Notes under the pieces: generated by a model
What the model was told of the DNA's origin: nothing
Databases searched by the model: none
What the model saw: only the letters and a program-made list of their open reading frames with translations
Program-made: the position numbers and the translations under genes
Assembly (NCBI GenBank): GCA_021234155.1
Contig: JAJEKV010000142.1
Coordinates: 124,001 to 188,000 of the forward strand
Origin: Isoetes taiwanensis
Lineage: Eukaryota; Streptophyta; Lycopodiopsida; Isoetales; Isoetaceae
DNA: 64,000 nucleotides
Direction: 5' to 3'
Part shown: positions 48,690-59,651 of the stretch, piece after piece
How positions within the stretch are numbered: position 1 is the stretch's first letter
How the letters are laid out: the number at the start of each line of letters is the position of its first letter

Positions 48690-49845
48690 GAAAAACAAGA
48701 AGAGAGAACCAAGGTCTGAATATGTTGGAATGTCCCAATTTCTAACTTTAAGGGCTTTGACCTTAGGACCAATTTGTTGATATTTTATGAAAGAAGTTTA
48801 TGAGAATGTTCCAAGTTTCCAAAGCATATTTCTAAATAAATAGAGAATCATAAAAAAACCTGCTTAGAATATTGCCAAATAAATAGAGGATTATAAAAAA
48901 TAAATAATAAATCTATTGCATCTAAAGTTGTATTGTAGGCATGTTAAAAAGCGAAGCACCATTTTAGAAGCAAGAGAAAATCAATTGTGTAAAGGTCCAT
49001 TCTCAACTAAAATCCAAAACCATCAGCACACACAAAGAATGGGCGTATAAATATGCATGCATCACACACTTTTTAAAACACAATAATATCGCAATTACAA
49101 TTATATCACTATGAAGGTAAAATTTCATACTAAGATCACAAATTGCCCAAGTCGAACACCAAACTTTTACTATGACACGTTAAACTTTGAGGGCCTTTCT
49201 TGTAAGTATAGAAGTGCAATCAACAAAGAATATAATAGAATTGAAGAAAATCGAATTTCTATTAAATGAGATATCACAAATACAATATTGTTGTATAAGA
49301 AGTGATATGTACAAATTCTTTTTCTCTGGAATTAGTTATTCTCCACCTGCGGTTACAAGGGATGGAGCTAAAGTTAATGCACCAAGATAACATCTTTTTC
49401 TTTCTCCTGACCATGTGTTGGGATCAGACCCAGCCATTTTAAGAGCATACACTGGAACTTGTTTTCCAAGTACATGTTTAATGCTTACCTCCATCCCTTG
49501 TTTAACATCTGGATATTCGATCTAAGAAAATCCTTGAAGGCCGTAGCACATGCATTGAGGTCAAAAGCATAATTTAGACTTCCTGGATTCTTTTGCCTCA
49601 ACCCAATGAAGAATGCTGCACAATTTTCTCCATTGGAGATTGCAAAAGGATATGGATGGCATTGTAAAATATCGCAGTTGGCTTTTTTTCAACTTTTTCA
49701 ATAAGGTTATGAGACGAGACTCTGGTCCATCCTTTACATCTTCTCAACTCTTCGTGGTTGATGCTTGTACCTAAAACCTCAGATGTAGTGTTTGTCCACG
49801 GCCTCATGCCAAATCTCCGGCTGTAGGAGATGTGTTTCTTGCCTC
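48690..49845 (-). pseudogene. poly(A) polymerase 3' fragment plus 3' flank, inverted copy
   Basis: The minus strand matches 54,920-55,910. Coding remnant 49,807-49,598 contains EELRRCKGWT and IEKVEKK, corresponding to EELRRWKGWT and IGKVEKA in the retrocopy. Homology continues through the stop codon and ~500 bp of 3' flank to the pyrimidine tract, so this is a DNA-level segmental copy and not a separate retroposition. It lacks the catalytic domain and has several frameshifts. Confidence 0.8.
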
Positions 49846-49879
49846 TTCACTGTGGTAGCCCTTGATTGCCACATTGTCA

Positions 49880-52290
49880 ACCTATAGAAGATGATCCATA
49901 CAAACAATGTAAATGACAAATGCCGCTTGAAACAATGCCAGTTCTAGACATGCAAAAGTTAAAGTGAAAGTTAAAATAATTACATTGCTCATGCCTATGC
50001 TTGGGAAATTTCAAATTTGAGCCTCCATATATGGTAAGATAACCAACGATAAAAATATGAAGCATTCTTTTCCACCTTTGAAACTATCCCAAAATTTAAA
50101 TCCATAATAATCCCAATCAGTTTTTATGCATTTCTATATAACCACGGTGCAAGTTATAGTATGCCCTAGCATAGTGAGAAATTGTGTAATGTGTTGACCT
50201 GAGGCATAATTATGAATTGGATGCCAACTCCGGTGGTCTTAATGCATTGATCTAAGAAGCTATACTTGGTAGCTTGCCCTTGTAAGGATGCTTGGATGTC
50301 TCAGGTGCCCTATGGCATATGTGTTTAGATTTGGAGAGCAAGCTAGGGATTTAAGAACCTATGCCCCTAAATCAAGGATCTGGCCTTCAGCCCTATCACA
50401 GGAGGAAGTGGGAAGAGCAAATATTTGCTTCTGCAATTTAGGTGGAATCCAATCCACACTAAGCTTACCATTCTCCTCCCGATAAATAGCTTACTCAAAA
50501 AAGTCCGGTGTCACCTTTGTTAAAATCATGCCATATTCTACATCATTGATGTGTGGAATATATGAAAAACGCAGTGGATAAACACCTGAAAAGGAAACTG
50601 ATGATAAAAGGGGACGGAATGTGCTGTGGGAGCGGACGGGACATTGGATGTCGAAGACAACAGAGGTAAAGATTGCAATAGGGGATTGCCAAGGTGGCAT
50701 TGCCAAGTCCCGAATATGTCCGCCCTAAGCCGGATTTGCTTAGGAAGAGCTGTAGAAGTCCTCCAGATTGGATTTCAATTTGTCGCAAGTGTTGAGGCTG
50801 ATGTAAGAAGCCGCCACAGGGTGTCGGATTGTATCATATGTTGCTATTTTTGCTTGCTCTGACTCTTCTAGCCAGTAGGTGTTTGATGCGCTGGAATTGC
50901 AAAAAGGCCGCCACCAAGCAAATTGAGCTCCAGCGCGTCGCCAAGCCGGCAATTGCAGCCAGATCCTCCTGAAGGATCAATCTTGAAATGCTTCAATTTT
51001 AAGCTTAGATTTGCACGAAACAATTTATAGACATGGCAGTTCCGCTTTAATCCAAGTTAGATCCAACTAAATCTTTGCAAAATCCAAGTCGAATCCACTT
51101 CAAAATACTGCTGTCAATTCTGAAAGACAATATCTTTTGCTTATATTAAGTAGAGCATCTGAGATCTTGCGAAATTACTCCCAAGGAGAGAAATCGTGAA
51201 GGAAACAGCAGTGGCATGGCATGTAAATCTTTTGCAATAAATCAATCCATCGGCTTAATTTAATGCCTAAAGGTCGATGTCACAAAATCCTCTGTAATAA
51301 ATGAGATGTCGACGTCACGAAATCCTCCCTAATAAACAAGCATGTATACGTGTCTCTTCCAAGTAATTTTGAAGGAAGAAAATGTGCGAGAACAAAAAAA
51401 ATGATACTGCTTTATATAAGAAGTCAATTCGAAATCGAAGCAGTTGCAAACTCGGATCGCTCCATGACGTCACACAGAAAATATTAAGTTTTTTATTTTT
51501 TTTATTTTTATAGGACACGTGTCGTGCTCACACTTTTTCCTGGGGCAGAAATATTGGTTTCAAACATAAATGGAAACTACCTTATATATGTGTTGAAAAC
51601 CATTAAATTATTGTCTTTAAATTTGTCATTTGTTCAAATACAAATCTCTTATTCTTTGATATTCTTTGCTACTCTGCAAAATCAGAATTCATATCCAGAA
51701 ATGCATTCCGTCCTTAGGCCAAATTACAGAACTTCTGTTCCATAAGCCTTACATGGAGTTTACCCAAAAAATATATTGTTTTAGCGGCTCTATCATGTTG
51801 CCAATTATGAGAAAGTAGTATTAAATCTAGATTACACGAGCCACATTTTTAGCCAAACATATTGCTTTATGCTCTTATATTTAACCAGAATAAGTGTAAC
51901 AGCCAAGTTTCTCAATATAAAAGGTTCACCATCATCTGATATCCATCTCCATTGCTCCAGAAATTGATCAATTCGGCAAAATAAGGACAATAAGGGAAGA
52001 AACTCTCCTATCTGCAGCCAACCATGCGCACGTTAGTAGTAATCCTGGTAACAATGCAAGGGCCAAAAGGTACATATGGAGTTTCTTGGTTTTTCACCTT
52101 TCACTCATTGTGCTCTTTTGTCCTTGATCAAATAAAGAAGTAAAAGAGAGAGATATTCAGATTTATAATCCTATATTCATCATCTTTATATGCATATGTT
52201 GGATTTTTGCCACTGTTATGTAGAGTGATTATCCATTGCGCTTCAACATGCATTCAGAAAAATGTAAATGCTTCTGCTTATATACTCCAT
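49880..52290. repeat. nested inverted repeat, right arm
   Basis: Reverse complement of 42,435-44,330 joined directly to 46,853-47,460. It contains a hairpin module at 51,997-52,104 and the unexpanded single-copy version of the 30-bp minisatellite. Confidence 0.75.
51997..52104 (-). other. covarying hairpin module
   Basis: Inverted partner of 42,627-42,735. CAAGAAACTCC pairs with GGAGAGTTTCTT with one bulge. The loop is nearly identical (GGCCCTTGC, GTTACCA, CTAACGTG, GGCTGCAG), and the flank is AGTGAAAGGTGAAAAACC. Confidence 0.55.
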
Positions 52291-53550
52291 TCCCAAAATC
52301 TCCAAAATGCAGGGGATCTAAATGGATAAGGCTTTGGTAGAGTTGCTAGGGATGTTGGTTCTTGTATCGCAAATGGTAAAAAGCGCATGCCAGACCCTTC
52401 TCGTTTCAAGCTTAAACTCCTCTCCATCTTCACCTTATTTCATAGTAAGCCATAGTCTATACCCCATTTGCAAGGCTTTACTATAGTACTATTGGCATTA
52501 GATTCACTTCCACCACATCTGTCTTCTCACTCAAACTAAATTCAACAGAAGAACTATGGTGGCTGAAGTTGTTGCTACCATCGAAATTTGCTAAATGCTA
52601 TCTAAAGACTAAAGGATCAACGCTAGAGCCGTATATATCAAGCTGTTGAATCATTGTATCAAAGATCATCATAATGGAGGTTGCAATGAAGATATTCATT
52701 TTACCTTATGATTTTATTCTACCTCCAGACATTACGTTGCATTCAACAGGTCAAAAGCTATACATTGTCTCCGATTTGGGGACGTGATTTTTGCTTTGGC
52801 ACTCATAGGTTCTTTAGAATGCACTGCACTCTATTTTGTCTCCTAATGCGATTTTGCTAAAAATAAACAACTTAGGGCGATGGTTTCCTGTAGAAGAATG
52901 AGGCAGTGTGGCTTTGAAATACCTTGTGATTTAGCACGTAATGCAGAATGAGCTCCTTGCCGTATAACTGAGTCGTGAGCTCTATGTTGCTGAAAAAAAA
53001 AGCAATCACTAGAAGAGGGATGGAAAGTCTTCGTTAACCTATTTAAACTTACCAGTCCGCAGAAGAGAGGTACAAAAATGACTCTATAACACAAGCTCCA
53101 TAACGTATTTGGCTTGGAGGCCAAAATCACCCGCATCCAGTAAAATGGGATCCGACCTGTGGTGTTATGGATCCCAAAAAATGGATGCTGGCTATAAACC
53201 AAGAAGATAAGCGAGAAGAGAGTTCTCCCAATGTTTTTTTTTTTTGGCTCTGAACTGGGGAAGCACGTAGAAGAAGTGGCTGAAGGTACCAGAACTCTAA
53301 TTTCACAGGTAAACGAATTTCTTCAGCCGTAGATTGAAAATTAAAGACATTCAACGACAGAGAGCAAAACTAAAAGACGTGGCAGGCTAAAATTTCAGCA
53401 AGTGTTGTAGGGGAGGTTAAGCAAGCCTACTAAAAATTTCCTGTAAAATACACTAAAAAATGTAGTAATATATATTTTTTCCGGTAGCGTCATATACCAA
53501 ATGACATTTTTACTAGTTACAAATATTGCTATTTTCGAGCCATGATATTG
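52291..53550. other. anonymous sequence
   Basis: Short minus-strand frames (52,843-53,202; 53,127-53,354) have no recognisable domain. No repeat partner noticed. Confidence 0.4.
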
Positions 53551-53552
53551 TT

Positions 53553-53700
53553 AAGGAGTAAGTATTGACGTCTGGCCGTTAGATGAAAATGGGTTAAGTT
53601 ATAAAAAGGATTAAGTGTTAGATGAAAATGGGTTAAGTTATAAAAAGGTTTAAGTTATAAAATTTCCTGGCCGTTAGATGAAAAGGGTTAGAAAGAAGGC
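53553..53700. repeat. short repeats upstream of the poly(A) polymerase copy
   Basis: Repeated 'ggccgttagatgaaaa' and 'gggttaagttataaaaagg' words. The first 20 bp (AAGGAGTAAGTATTGACGTC) also occurs at the 25.95-kb palindrome and in both palindrome arms. Confidence 0.6.
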
Positions 53701-53819
53701 ATTTTCGAAGACAGCCGTTGGATGAAAAAGGGCAAAAGCGTTGGACGAAAAGGGGGTTTTATCTAATTAAGGAAAGGCATTTTGGAGACACAGACATCGG
53801 GCATTTCGGGCAGACAGGG

Positions 53820-55402
53820 ATGGCGAGCGACCTGAAGAGGCGCAGATTAGGTAATGCGATTGGCACAGCTGCTGCAAGCAAAGAAAGCATTTTTGATAAG
53901 CCTCTCTCGACTTCTTTGCCAGGCCACACAGATTTGGAGCTCAATTCCGATTTAGAGAGTGTTGTTCAACATTTGGGCCTTGTGGAGACGACCGAGGAAG
54001 CAAGACACAGAGAGGAAATTCTTGGAAATCTGCATTTGATCATAAAGCAGTGGATGAAGAGAGTTGCAGCTCAAGTTGGGCTATCTGGCGAAATGGTGGA
54101 TATGGCAAATGCCAATTTCTACACTTTCGGCTCATATAGGTTAGGGGTTCATGGATCAGGCTCAGACATAGATGCCTTATGCGTTGGGCCATGCTACGCC
54201 ACCAGGGATCAGCATTTTTTCGGATTATTGAAGGATATGTTGAGCAAAACGGAGGCTGTCTGTCAGATTGATGCAATTCCAGGTGCCCATGTTCCTGTCA
54301 TGAAGTTTAAGTATGATGGAGTCTCCATAGATCTTGTTTATGCTAATATTTTTGGCAAATACATTGTTCCAGAAGATCTAGACCTTTCTAGCACTTCTGT
54401 TTTGGAAGGTCTGGATGAAGTTACAGTTAGGTGCATGAATGGCTCCAGGGTTACAGATCGTATTGCTAGCTTGGTGCCCAATATACAGCATTTCAGGGTT
54501 ACACTAAGATGTGTAAAATATTGGGCGAAACAGAGGGGGATCTATGGAAATGCAGTTGGGTTTTAGGAGGCATTAATTGGGCAATTTTAGTAGCGAGGGT
54601 CTGTCAGCTATACCCGAATGCTATACCTGCTACTCTGTTGAGCAAATTCTTCACAATTTGTACTCTTTGGAACTGGAAGCAAACTCCAGTGATGCTATGT
54701 CCTTTGCAAACTGGAAAACTTTCCAGTTGGAATCCTGCATTAAATCCTCGGGACAGGTACCATCTCATGCCTATAATCACCCCTTCGTACCCTTGTATGA
54801 ATTCCAGCTACAATGTTACAGCAAGCACTCTCCGCATTATGGTGCAAGAATTTGCCAGTGGGCAAGAGATCTGCGAGAGAATTTACAACAAGGATGCATC
54901 TTGGGGTGACTTGTTTGAGAGGCAAGACTTCTTTGGATGTAGCAAACACTACATACAGGTTTCCATACAAGCACTGAACGGTGAAGAGTTGAGAAGATGG
55001 AAAGGATGGACAGAGTCTCGTCTCCGACACCTTATTGGAAAAGTTGAAAAAGCCGCCGCAGGTCTTCTACAGTGCCATCCATATCCTTCTGCTTTCTCCA
55101 ATGGAGGAAATTGTGCAGCATTCTTCATTGGGTTGAGACAAAAGGATCCAGGAAGTCTAAATCATACTTTTGATCTCAATGCATGTGCTATGGCATTCAA
55201 GGATTTCCTTAAGATGGAATATCCAGATCTTAAACAAGGGATGGAGGTAAGCATTAACCATATACTCAGAAAACAAGTTCCAGGTTATGCTCTTAAAATG
55301 GCTGGGTCTGATCCCAACACATGGTCAGGAAAAAGGAAAAGATGCCATGTTTCTGCATTATCTTCTTCAGCTCCATCCCTTGTAAGCGCAGGCGGAGAAT
55401 GA
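53820..55402 (+). pseudogene. nuclear poly(A) polymerase, intronless retrocopy with one frameshift
   Basis: Plant-type poly(A) polymerase adds poly(A) to mRNA 3' ends in the nucleus. From ATG 53,820 the first frame gives 248 residues. GSYRLG..GSGSDIDAL (residues 104-120) is the nucleotidyltransferase motif with catalytic Asp116 and Asp118; GVSIDLVYA supplies the third Asp (171). The frame then breaks near 54,560: a T-run holds four T where five would keep the frame. Translation continues in the next frame (LGGINWAILVARVCQLYPNA, NPRDRYHLMPIITP, EELRRWKGWTESRL) to the TGA at 55,400-55,402. With one base restored, length would be 527 residues, shorter than typical plant enzymes because the long variable C-terminus is reduced. 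There are no introns, although the plant genes normally have several, so this is a processed copy. Otherwise the frame is clean, so it is young, or the frameshift is a homopolymer error. An upstream in-frame ATG at 53,718 is less likely. Confidence 0.85.
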
Positions 55403-55894
55403 TTAATTTGAGAGAGAGAAAGAATTTGTACATTATGACTTCTTGTACACCAATATTGTATTTGTGATACATCATTTAATGGAAATTTGATTTATCCAAT
55501 TCTATTATATTCTTTTGTATTCTTTGTTGATTGCAGATCCAAGCTTACAAGAAAGGCCCTCAAAGCTGAACGTGTCATAGTTATAGTTTGGTGTTCGAAC
55601 TTGGGCAATTTCTAATCTTAGTATGAAAATTTACCTTCATAGTGATATCATTGTGAATGTGCTATTATTGTGTTTTAAAAAGTGTATGATGCATGCAATA
55701 CAACGTTGGATGCAATAGATTTAGAGGTCTCATTTGTTTGGCAATATTTTCTAAGGAGGGTTTTTTTACGATCCTCTTTTTATTCAGAAATATGCTTTGG
55801 GAACTTGGAGAATTCCCAGAAACTTCTTTCGTAAAATATCAACAAATTAGCCCTGAGGTCCAAACTCATTCCAACATATTCAGACCTTTTGTCT

Positions 55895-56009
55895 CTTCTT
55901 CTTCTTCTTCTTCTTCTTCTTCTTCTTCTTCTTCTTCTTCTTCTTCTTCTTCTTCTTCTTCTTCTTCTTCTTCTTCTTCTTCTTCTTCTTCTTCTTCTTC
56001 TTCTTCTTC
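55895..56009. repeat. (TTC)n microsatellite
   Basis: About 38 TTC units. Ser- or Leu-repeat frames across it are artefacts. The flanking sequence recurs at 48.7 kb and 63.9 kb. Confidence 0.95.
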
Positions 56010-56085
56010 GAATATGTTCTTACTACGACTACAGTCTAAATAATGTTTTACAAACAGTTAAATGCCTTGTTCATAGTAAGCCCAT

Positions 56086-56688
56086 CAGGGAATAAATTAC
56101 TAATCGCATATTTCTTATTAGCTAAAATGACTTTAGCTAAACTTGCTCGATATTAATCCCAAAACTTTCTGTGGTTTAGCTAAACTCTACACATTTTTCC
56201 TCTTATACTTTCTAGCGTTTAGCTAAACTAACCCAAACATCATCCCAAAAATTTCTATAGTGTGGCCAACAGAAAATATTAAGCCAAATCACTATACTTC
56301 TTTTCAATTGTTTCACTTATTTTAGTCATTTTCTTTGTGAAAACATTCTAAAATAATGCTAACTAGCAAACTCTCAGACCCAAATTAATTCATAATGCTA
56401 GAAACTAAGCTACTAATCATATATTTCTTATAAACTAGAATGATGTTAGCTAAACTAGCCTAAAAAGTCATTCTAAAAGCTTCTATGGTTTAGCTAAACA
56501 ATACCAAATTTCACTCTCTTACTTTCTAGCGTTTGGCTAAAGGGCTCCAGGGTTGGCGCAGTCCCAAAAAAAGTTAAGCTAAAATTATTACTTTTTCCCA
56601 ATTTTTTCCACTTACTTTAGCCAAATTTTTTTGAAAATGTCCTAAAAAATCGCCAAATAGCTAAGTTTAGCCCTTAAATTATTCCATG
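56086..56688. mobile_element. 603-bp hAT-like MITE
   Basis: Terminal CAGGGAATAAATTA and, at the other end, the complement of CATGGAATAATTTAA form imperfect inverted ends. An 8-bp direct repeat AAGCCCAT flanks it (56,078-56,085 and 56,689-56,696). The uninterrupted site is present at 63,961-63,980, which proves insertion. An 8-bp duplication with CA...TG ends is typical of hAT transposons. The interior consists of two diverged ~290-bp direct repeats (about 56,100-56,390 and 56,400-56,680) rich in 'ttagctaaac'. It has no coding capacity. Confidence 0.9.
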
Positions 56689-56721
56689 AAGCCCATGTCC
56701 CCAAAAATATCTACCCTGGTG

Positions 56722-57274
56722 TTTAAACCAGGCCACATCAGGTACTCATAACACCAAATTCTTGAGTTCTTGAAGTCATACTTAAGGATATAAATAGCTT
56801 AAGTTTTTTAATTTTTGTCTTTATCATTCACTTTATCCATAACCTGAGCTGGAAACCTTTATTATTTGCAAAAGAAAGACATTTACCCCAATAAATATGC
56901 TTAACTTGTATATCCAAAACTGCAACTTAATCTTACATAAAATAATCTTCACATGCTTAGATATTCGTAGTCATTACTTAATTCTTTTCAAGATCAGATT
57001 TTCATAGTCATTTTCCCATTCATAACTGAAACAAAGGTCAGCCATTTGATTAAATAATCCATTGTTCTGACTCATTATAACCATGTAATAATACTGGTCA
57101 AAGAACAAAGAATACATAGAGAGAGGAGAAGATCCAAACAACATTCATGTTCTGCAGCCCCAGCTTCATAAACGCAAGGCTGGAAGGATCTCACCCATAA
57201 TTTGCAGTCAGTATTGGTTGTTCCATGTATAACAACCTTGCCACAGCAGTGATCATTTACTGAAAATAGAACCA
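56722..57274. other. anonymous sequence
   Basis: Nothing recognised; AT-rich. Confidence 0.4.
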
Positions 57275-57278
57275 GGAG

Positions 57279-57390
57279 AGAGAGTCGTGGTTACCTGCAC
57301 CCAAACAATGCATAAGTTAGCAAAAAACATGGTAACTATACACGGGGCGTCAGGTAAGCTATACAACTCTCTGGCTCTTCGCCCTTCACC
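57279..57390 (-). other. covarying hairpin module
   Basis: Minus strand: AGAGAGTTGT (57,363-57,372) pairs with ACGACTCTCT (57,279-57,288), ten pairs with one G-U; TTACC pairs with GGTAA inside. The helix sequence is unrelated to other copies. The loop keeps CTTACCTG, GTTACCATG, TGCTAAC and GGGTGCAG. The 5' flank is GGTGAAGGGCGAAGAGCC. Confidence 0.6.
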
Positions 57391-58548
57391 TACTATTTTC
57401 AGAGATTAGATGAAATCTAGAGCTAAACCTCACTAATGAGTAGAAGAAGCCAGTTTGATAAAGGTTAGACTGCCAACTACAGCACAAACCATGATAAATA
57501 ACAAGCTGTGTTAACCACACCTATTATTTATAGAGCATAAGCACCATCGGAACTATGCCATAATAATAATGATTAAAACAATCTTTGTATGGGACTGCAC
57601 CAAGTTTTTCCTTTTTTGGCCAATCAGTGTGATTAAATCTGCGAAATCAATTTTGACAGCCAAGAAGACCAAAGCACAAACATTCTATTGTCAAGAAATA
57701 AGCCTGCACCTGAGCTCCCCTTTATATTTTGAAGTGTCCAGTCCAAGTCATTTACAAAAGCCTGAAGCTAAACACTTAACTATTTAAAAGTTCCAGCCCA
57801 GTAGACCATGGAAGTTATTCACCTTAATAAATAACTAGCATTCCATTATACCAGCCTTATTCAGAAAACAACCTTAGCTTAATAGCAACATGCAACATCT
57901 GAAACTAGCCTGTATCTTTAGTAGGAGAAAGGCAAAAGCAGTGTTAAACCTTCTGCAGTAGGCTGGAATCATACTATTTGGTCACTTCATTGATACACAA
58001 TTAAAGTTATTAGCATGAAGCCAAGCTTCTATGCAAATCAAGGCTAGATAGACAAAGCGTCCAGTAAGAAACATGCAAAACTATGCAGAACAATGTAAAA
58101 GATATAGGTTACTATGCACCAAATCTGGACGAAAATGCAAACGCATCTAAGGCAGGTTCACTACCTCTGTAGGGCCTTTTCATAAAAGGGTTAATCCAGA
58201 GTTATATCAAGCGGTTTCAGTCATACAACCCAGCATGTTACAGGATAAAGTCTAATACCCGAGGCTTTTAACAACCTCAAGAATATAAACTACTCCAGCA
58301 TTCTTTCAAACTCTGCTGTACATGACCAATTTTTTAAGCTACAAAGCTTTTTATCTTAGACATATTTAAGCAGATCCCTTAAAGACCCTGCCTCATCTAA
58401 ATAAGCCTGAACCAACCAGAATGTATTTTAACCATTTCTATAACTAGTCAAGCCAATATAAACTCCAAATCTCATCAAACACAAACCTAGCTTGGAAACG
58501 GCCTCACGCCCTTGCAATTTGGAAACTAGGACACCATAAAGGGCTAAC
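57391..58548. other. anonymous sequence, possible intron
   Basis: No coding frame supported. If the exon at 58,549-58,707 splices to the CTGCAG-type acceptor in the hairpin at ~57,296, this stretch would be intronic. That is conjecture. Confidence 0.3.
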
Positions 58549-58707
58549 CTGATTTGAAGCTCCCTTCTTTTGGACGTTGGAAGTAGATCCACCAGCATTG
58601 GGTCTCTTGTTGAAGTTATTTCTGTCAAACCTCTTCTGAGGCACGCCGGCATCACTGGGCCCCTTACTCTTCTTACCAGGACCCCTCTGATACACGCCTT
58701 TAGGCAT
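58549..58707 (-). CDS. basic N-terminal exon candidate
   Basis: From the ATG at 58,707 the minus strand reads MPKGVYQRGPGKKSKG and continues Lys/Arg/Asn-rich (RFDRNNFNKRPNAGG) to GASNQ, followed by a good splice donor (CAG|GTTAGC). Predicted to be disordered and possibly nucleic-acid binding. Composition recalls the basic ORF at 3311 and the Lys/Gly/Ser stretch at 21.5 kb, but no real homology can be claimed. A hairpin module lies ~1.15 kb downstream on the same strand. Family unknown. Confidence 0.35.
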
Positions 58708-58849
58708 GGCGATGAGCTGAAGCAGCCACACCAGTAACAGAAATATTTTTTCGTAGCACAAGCGGAAGGGCCAAGCAATTTTCTAAAACCAGTTATGCAC
58801 CATTCCGAAATGTTTATACCAGGGAATGCTGAGCAACAAGACATTAAAA

Positions 58850-59520
58850 CTCCCCATGGTTCAAGTTATGCATGCCACCAAATTCTTTAATGGGGCGGGG
58901 CTCAAAAATACCCCGACAAAATCTAAGGCCACCTCCGGTCGGGGTTTATTCTTTGGTCGAAGCGCCATAACTCACCGTTTTATCATACCCTAAAAAATAG
59001 GTAGAAGGCAAGGTAACCAATATTACAACAATTGTTATTATTACTTAATATTAGCATAATACCCAAACTTACCAAATCATGTTTAACCATTATGCACCAA
59101 GGCATCATACCATTATGCATCAAGGAATATAACATTTTATAAAGCATCATTCAAAGCAAATATTAAGGCATCATCCTCATATGTTTTTCAGGCCCATTAA
59201 GTACCATTAGGCCATTTTGTAAGGAGCCCATAACCCGTTCCACAAATATGGAATAACATAAGATACCATAGGAAGATATGCCCAAGTTAGCCAGTAACCA
59301 TTACACATCCCACCTTTTATGTTATAATCTTTTTATCTTTTTTCCTTTACTACAAATAATAAGACACCATCACCTTATGCTTCTAGGCCAGTTAGGCACC
59401 CAAGGTGGCGTTTTTGTGAGAGATCTTAACTTTGTTCAGAATGCGTCTTAACTTAAGACAGCAGAGGAAGAGTTGCACTCAGGGTTCATCAATAGCCCTT
59501 TCATATCCAACTTTTTTGTT
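58850..59520. other. anonymous sequence
   Basis: Contains a short inverted repeat (ACCCCGAC/GTCGGGGT near 58,911-58,945) and repeated 'aggcatcat' words. No gene seen. Confidence 0.4.
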
Positions 59521-59527
59521 TTAAACT

Positions 59528-59573
59528 TTTAACTTCCTCTTCTTCTTCTTCTTCTTCTTCTTCTTCTTCTTCT
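59528..59573. repeat. (CTT)n microsatellite
   Basis: About 12-13 CTT units immediately beyond the 3' end of the minus-strand retroelement. Confidence 0.9.
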
Positions 59574-59617
59574 CCCACATCCCTCCCTCGGGATGCAGGA
59601 CCCTTCTCTTATCGGAG

Positions 59618-59647
59618 GTAGGACCCCCCAATAAGGAGGGGTCCTAC
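59618..59647. other. 10-bp hairpin at the retroelement 3' end
   Basis: GTAGGACCCC (59,618-59,627) pairs with GGGGTCCTAC (59,638-59,647) over a 10-nt loop, 5 bp beyond the last RT codon on the minus strand. It could be a 3' recognition structure for the RT. Not seen clearly at the other copy. Confidence 0.45.
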
Positions 59648-59651
59648 AACC

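Noticed and set aside
49850-49880. 'gcccttgattgccacattgtc' as a LINE fragment
   Set aside because: Similar to ~9339 in the LINE, but about 25 bp is too short to support a call.
55693-56095. Ser- and Leu-repeat frames of 116 and 68 codons
   Set aside because: Translation of the (TTC)n microsatellite only.
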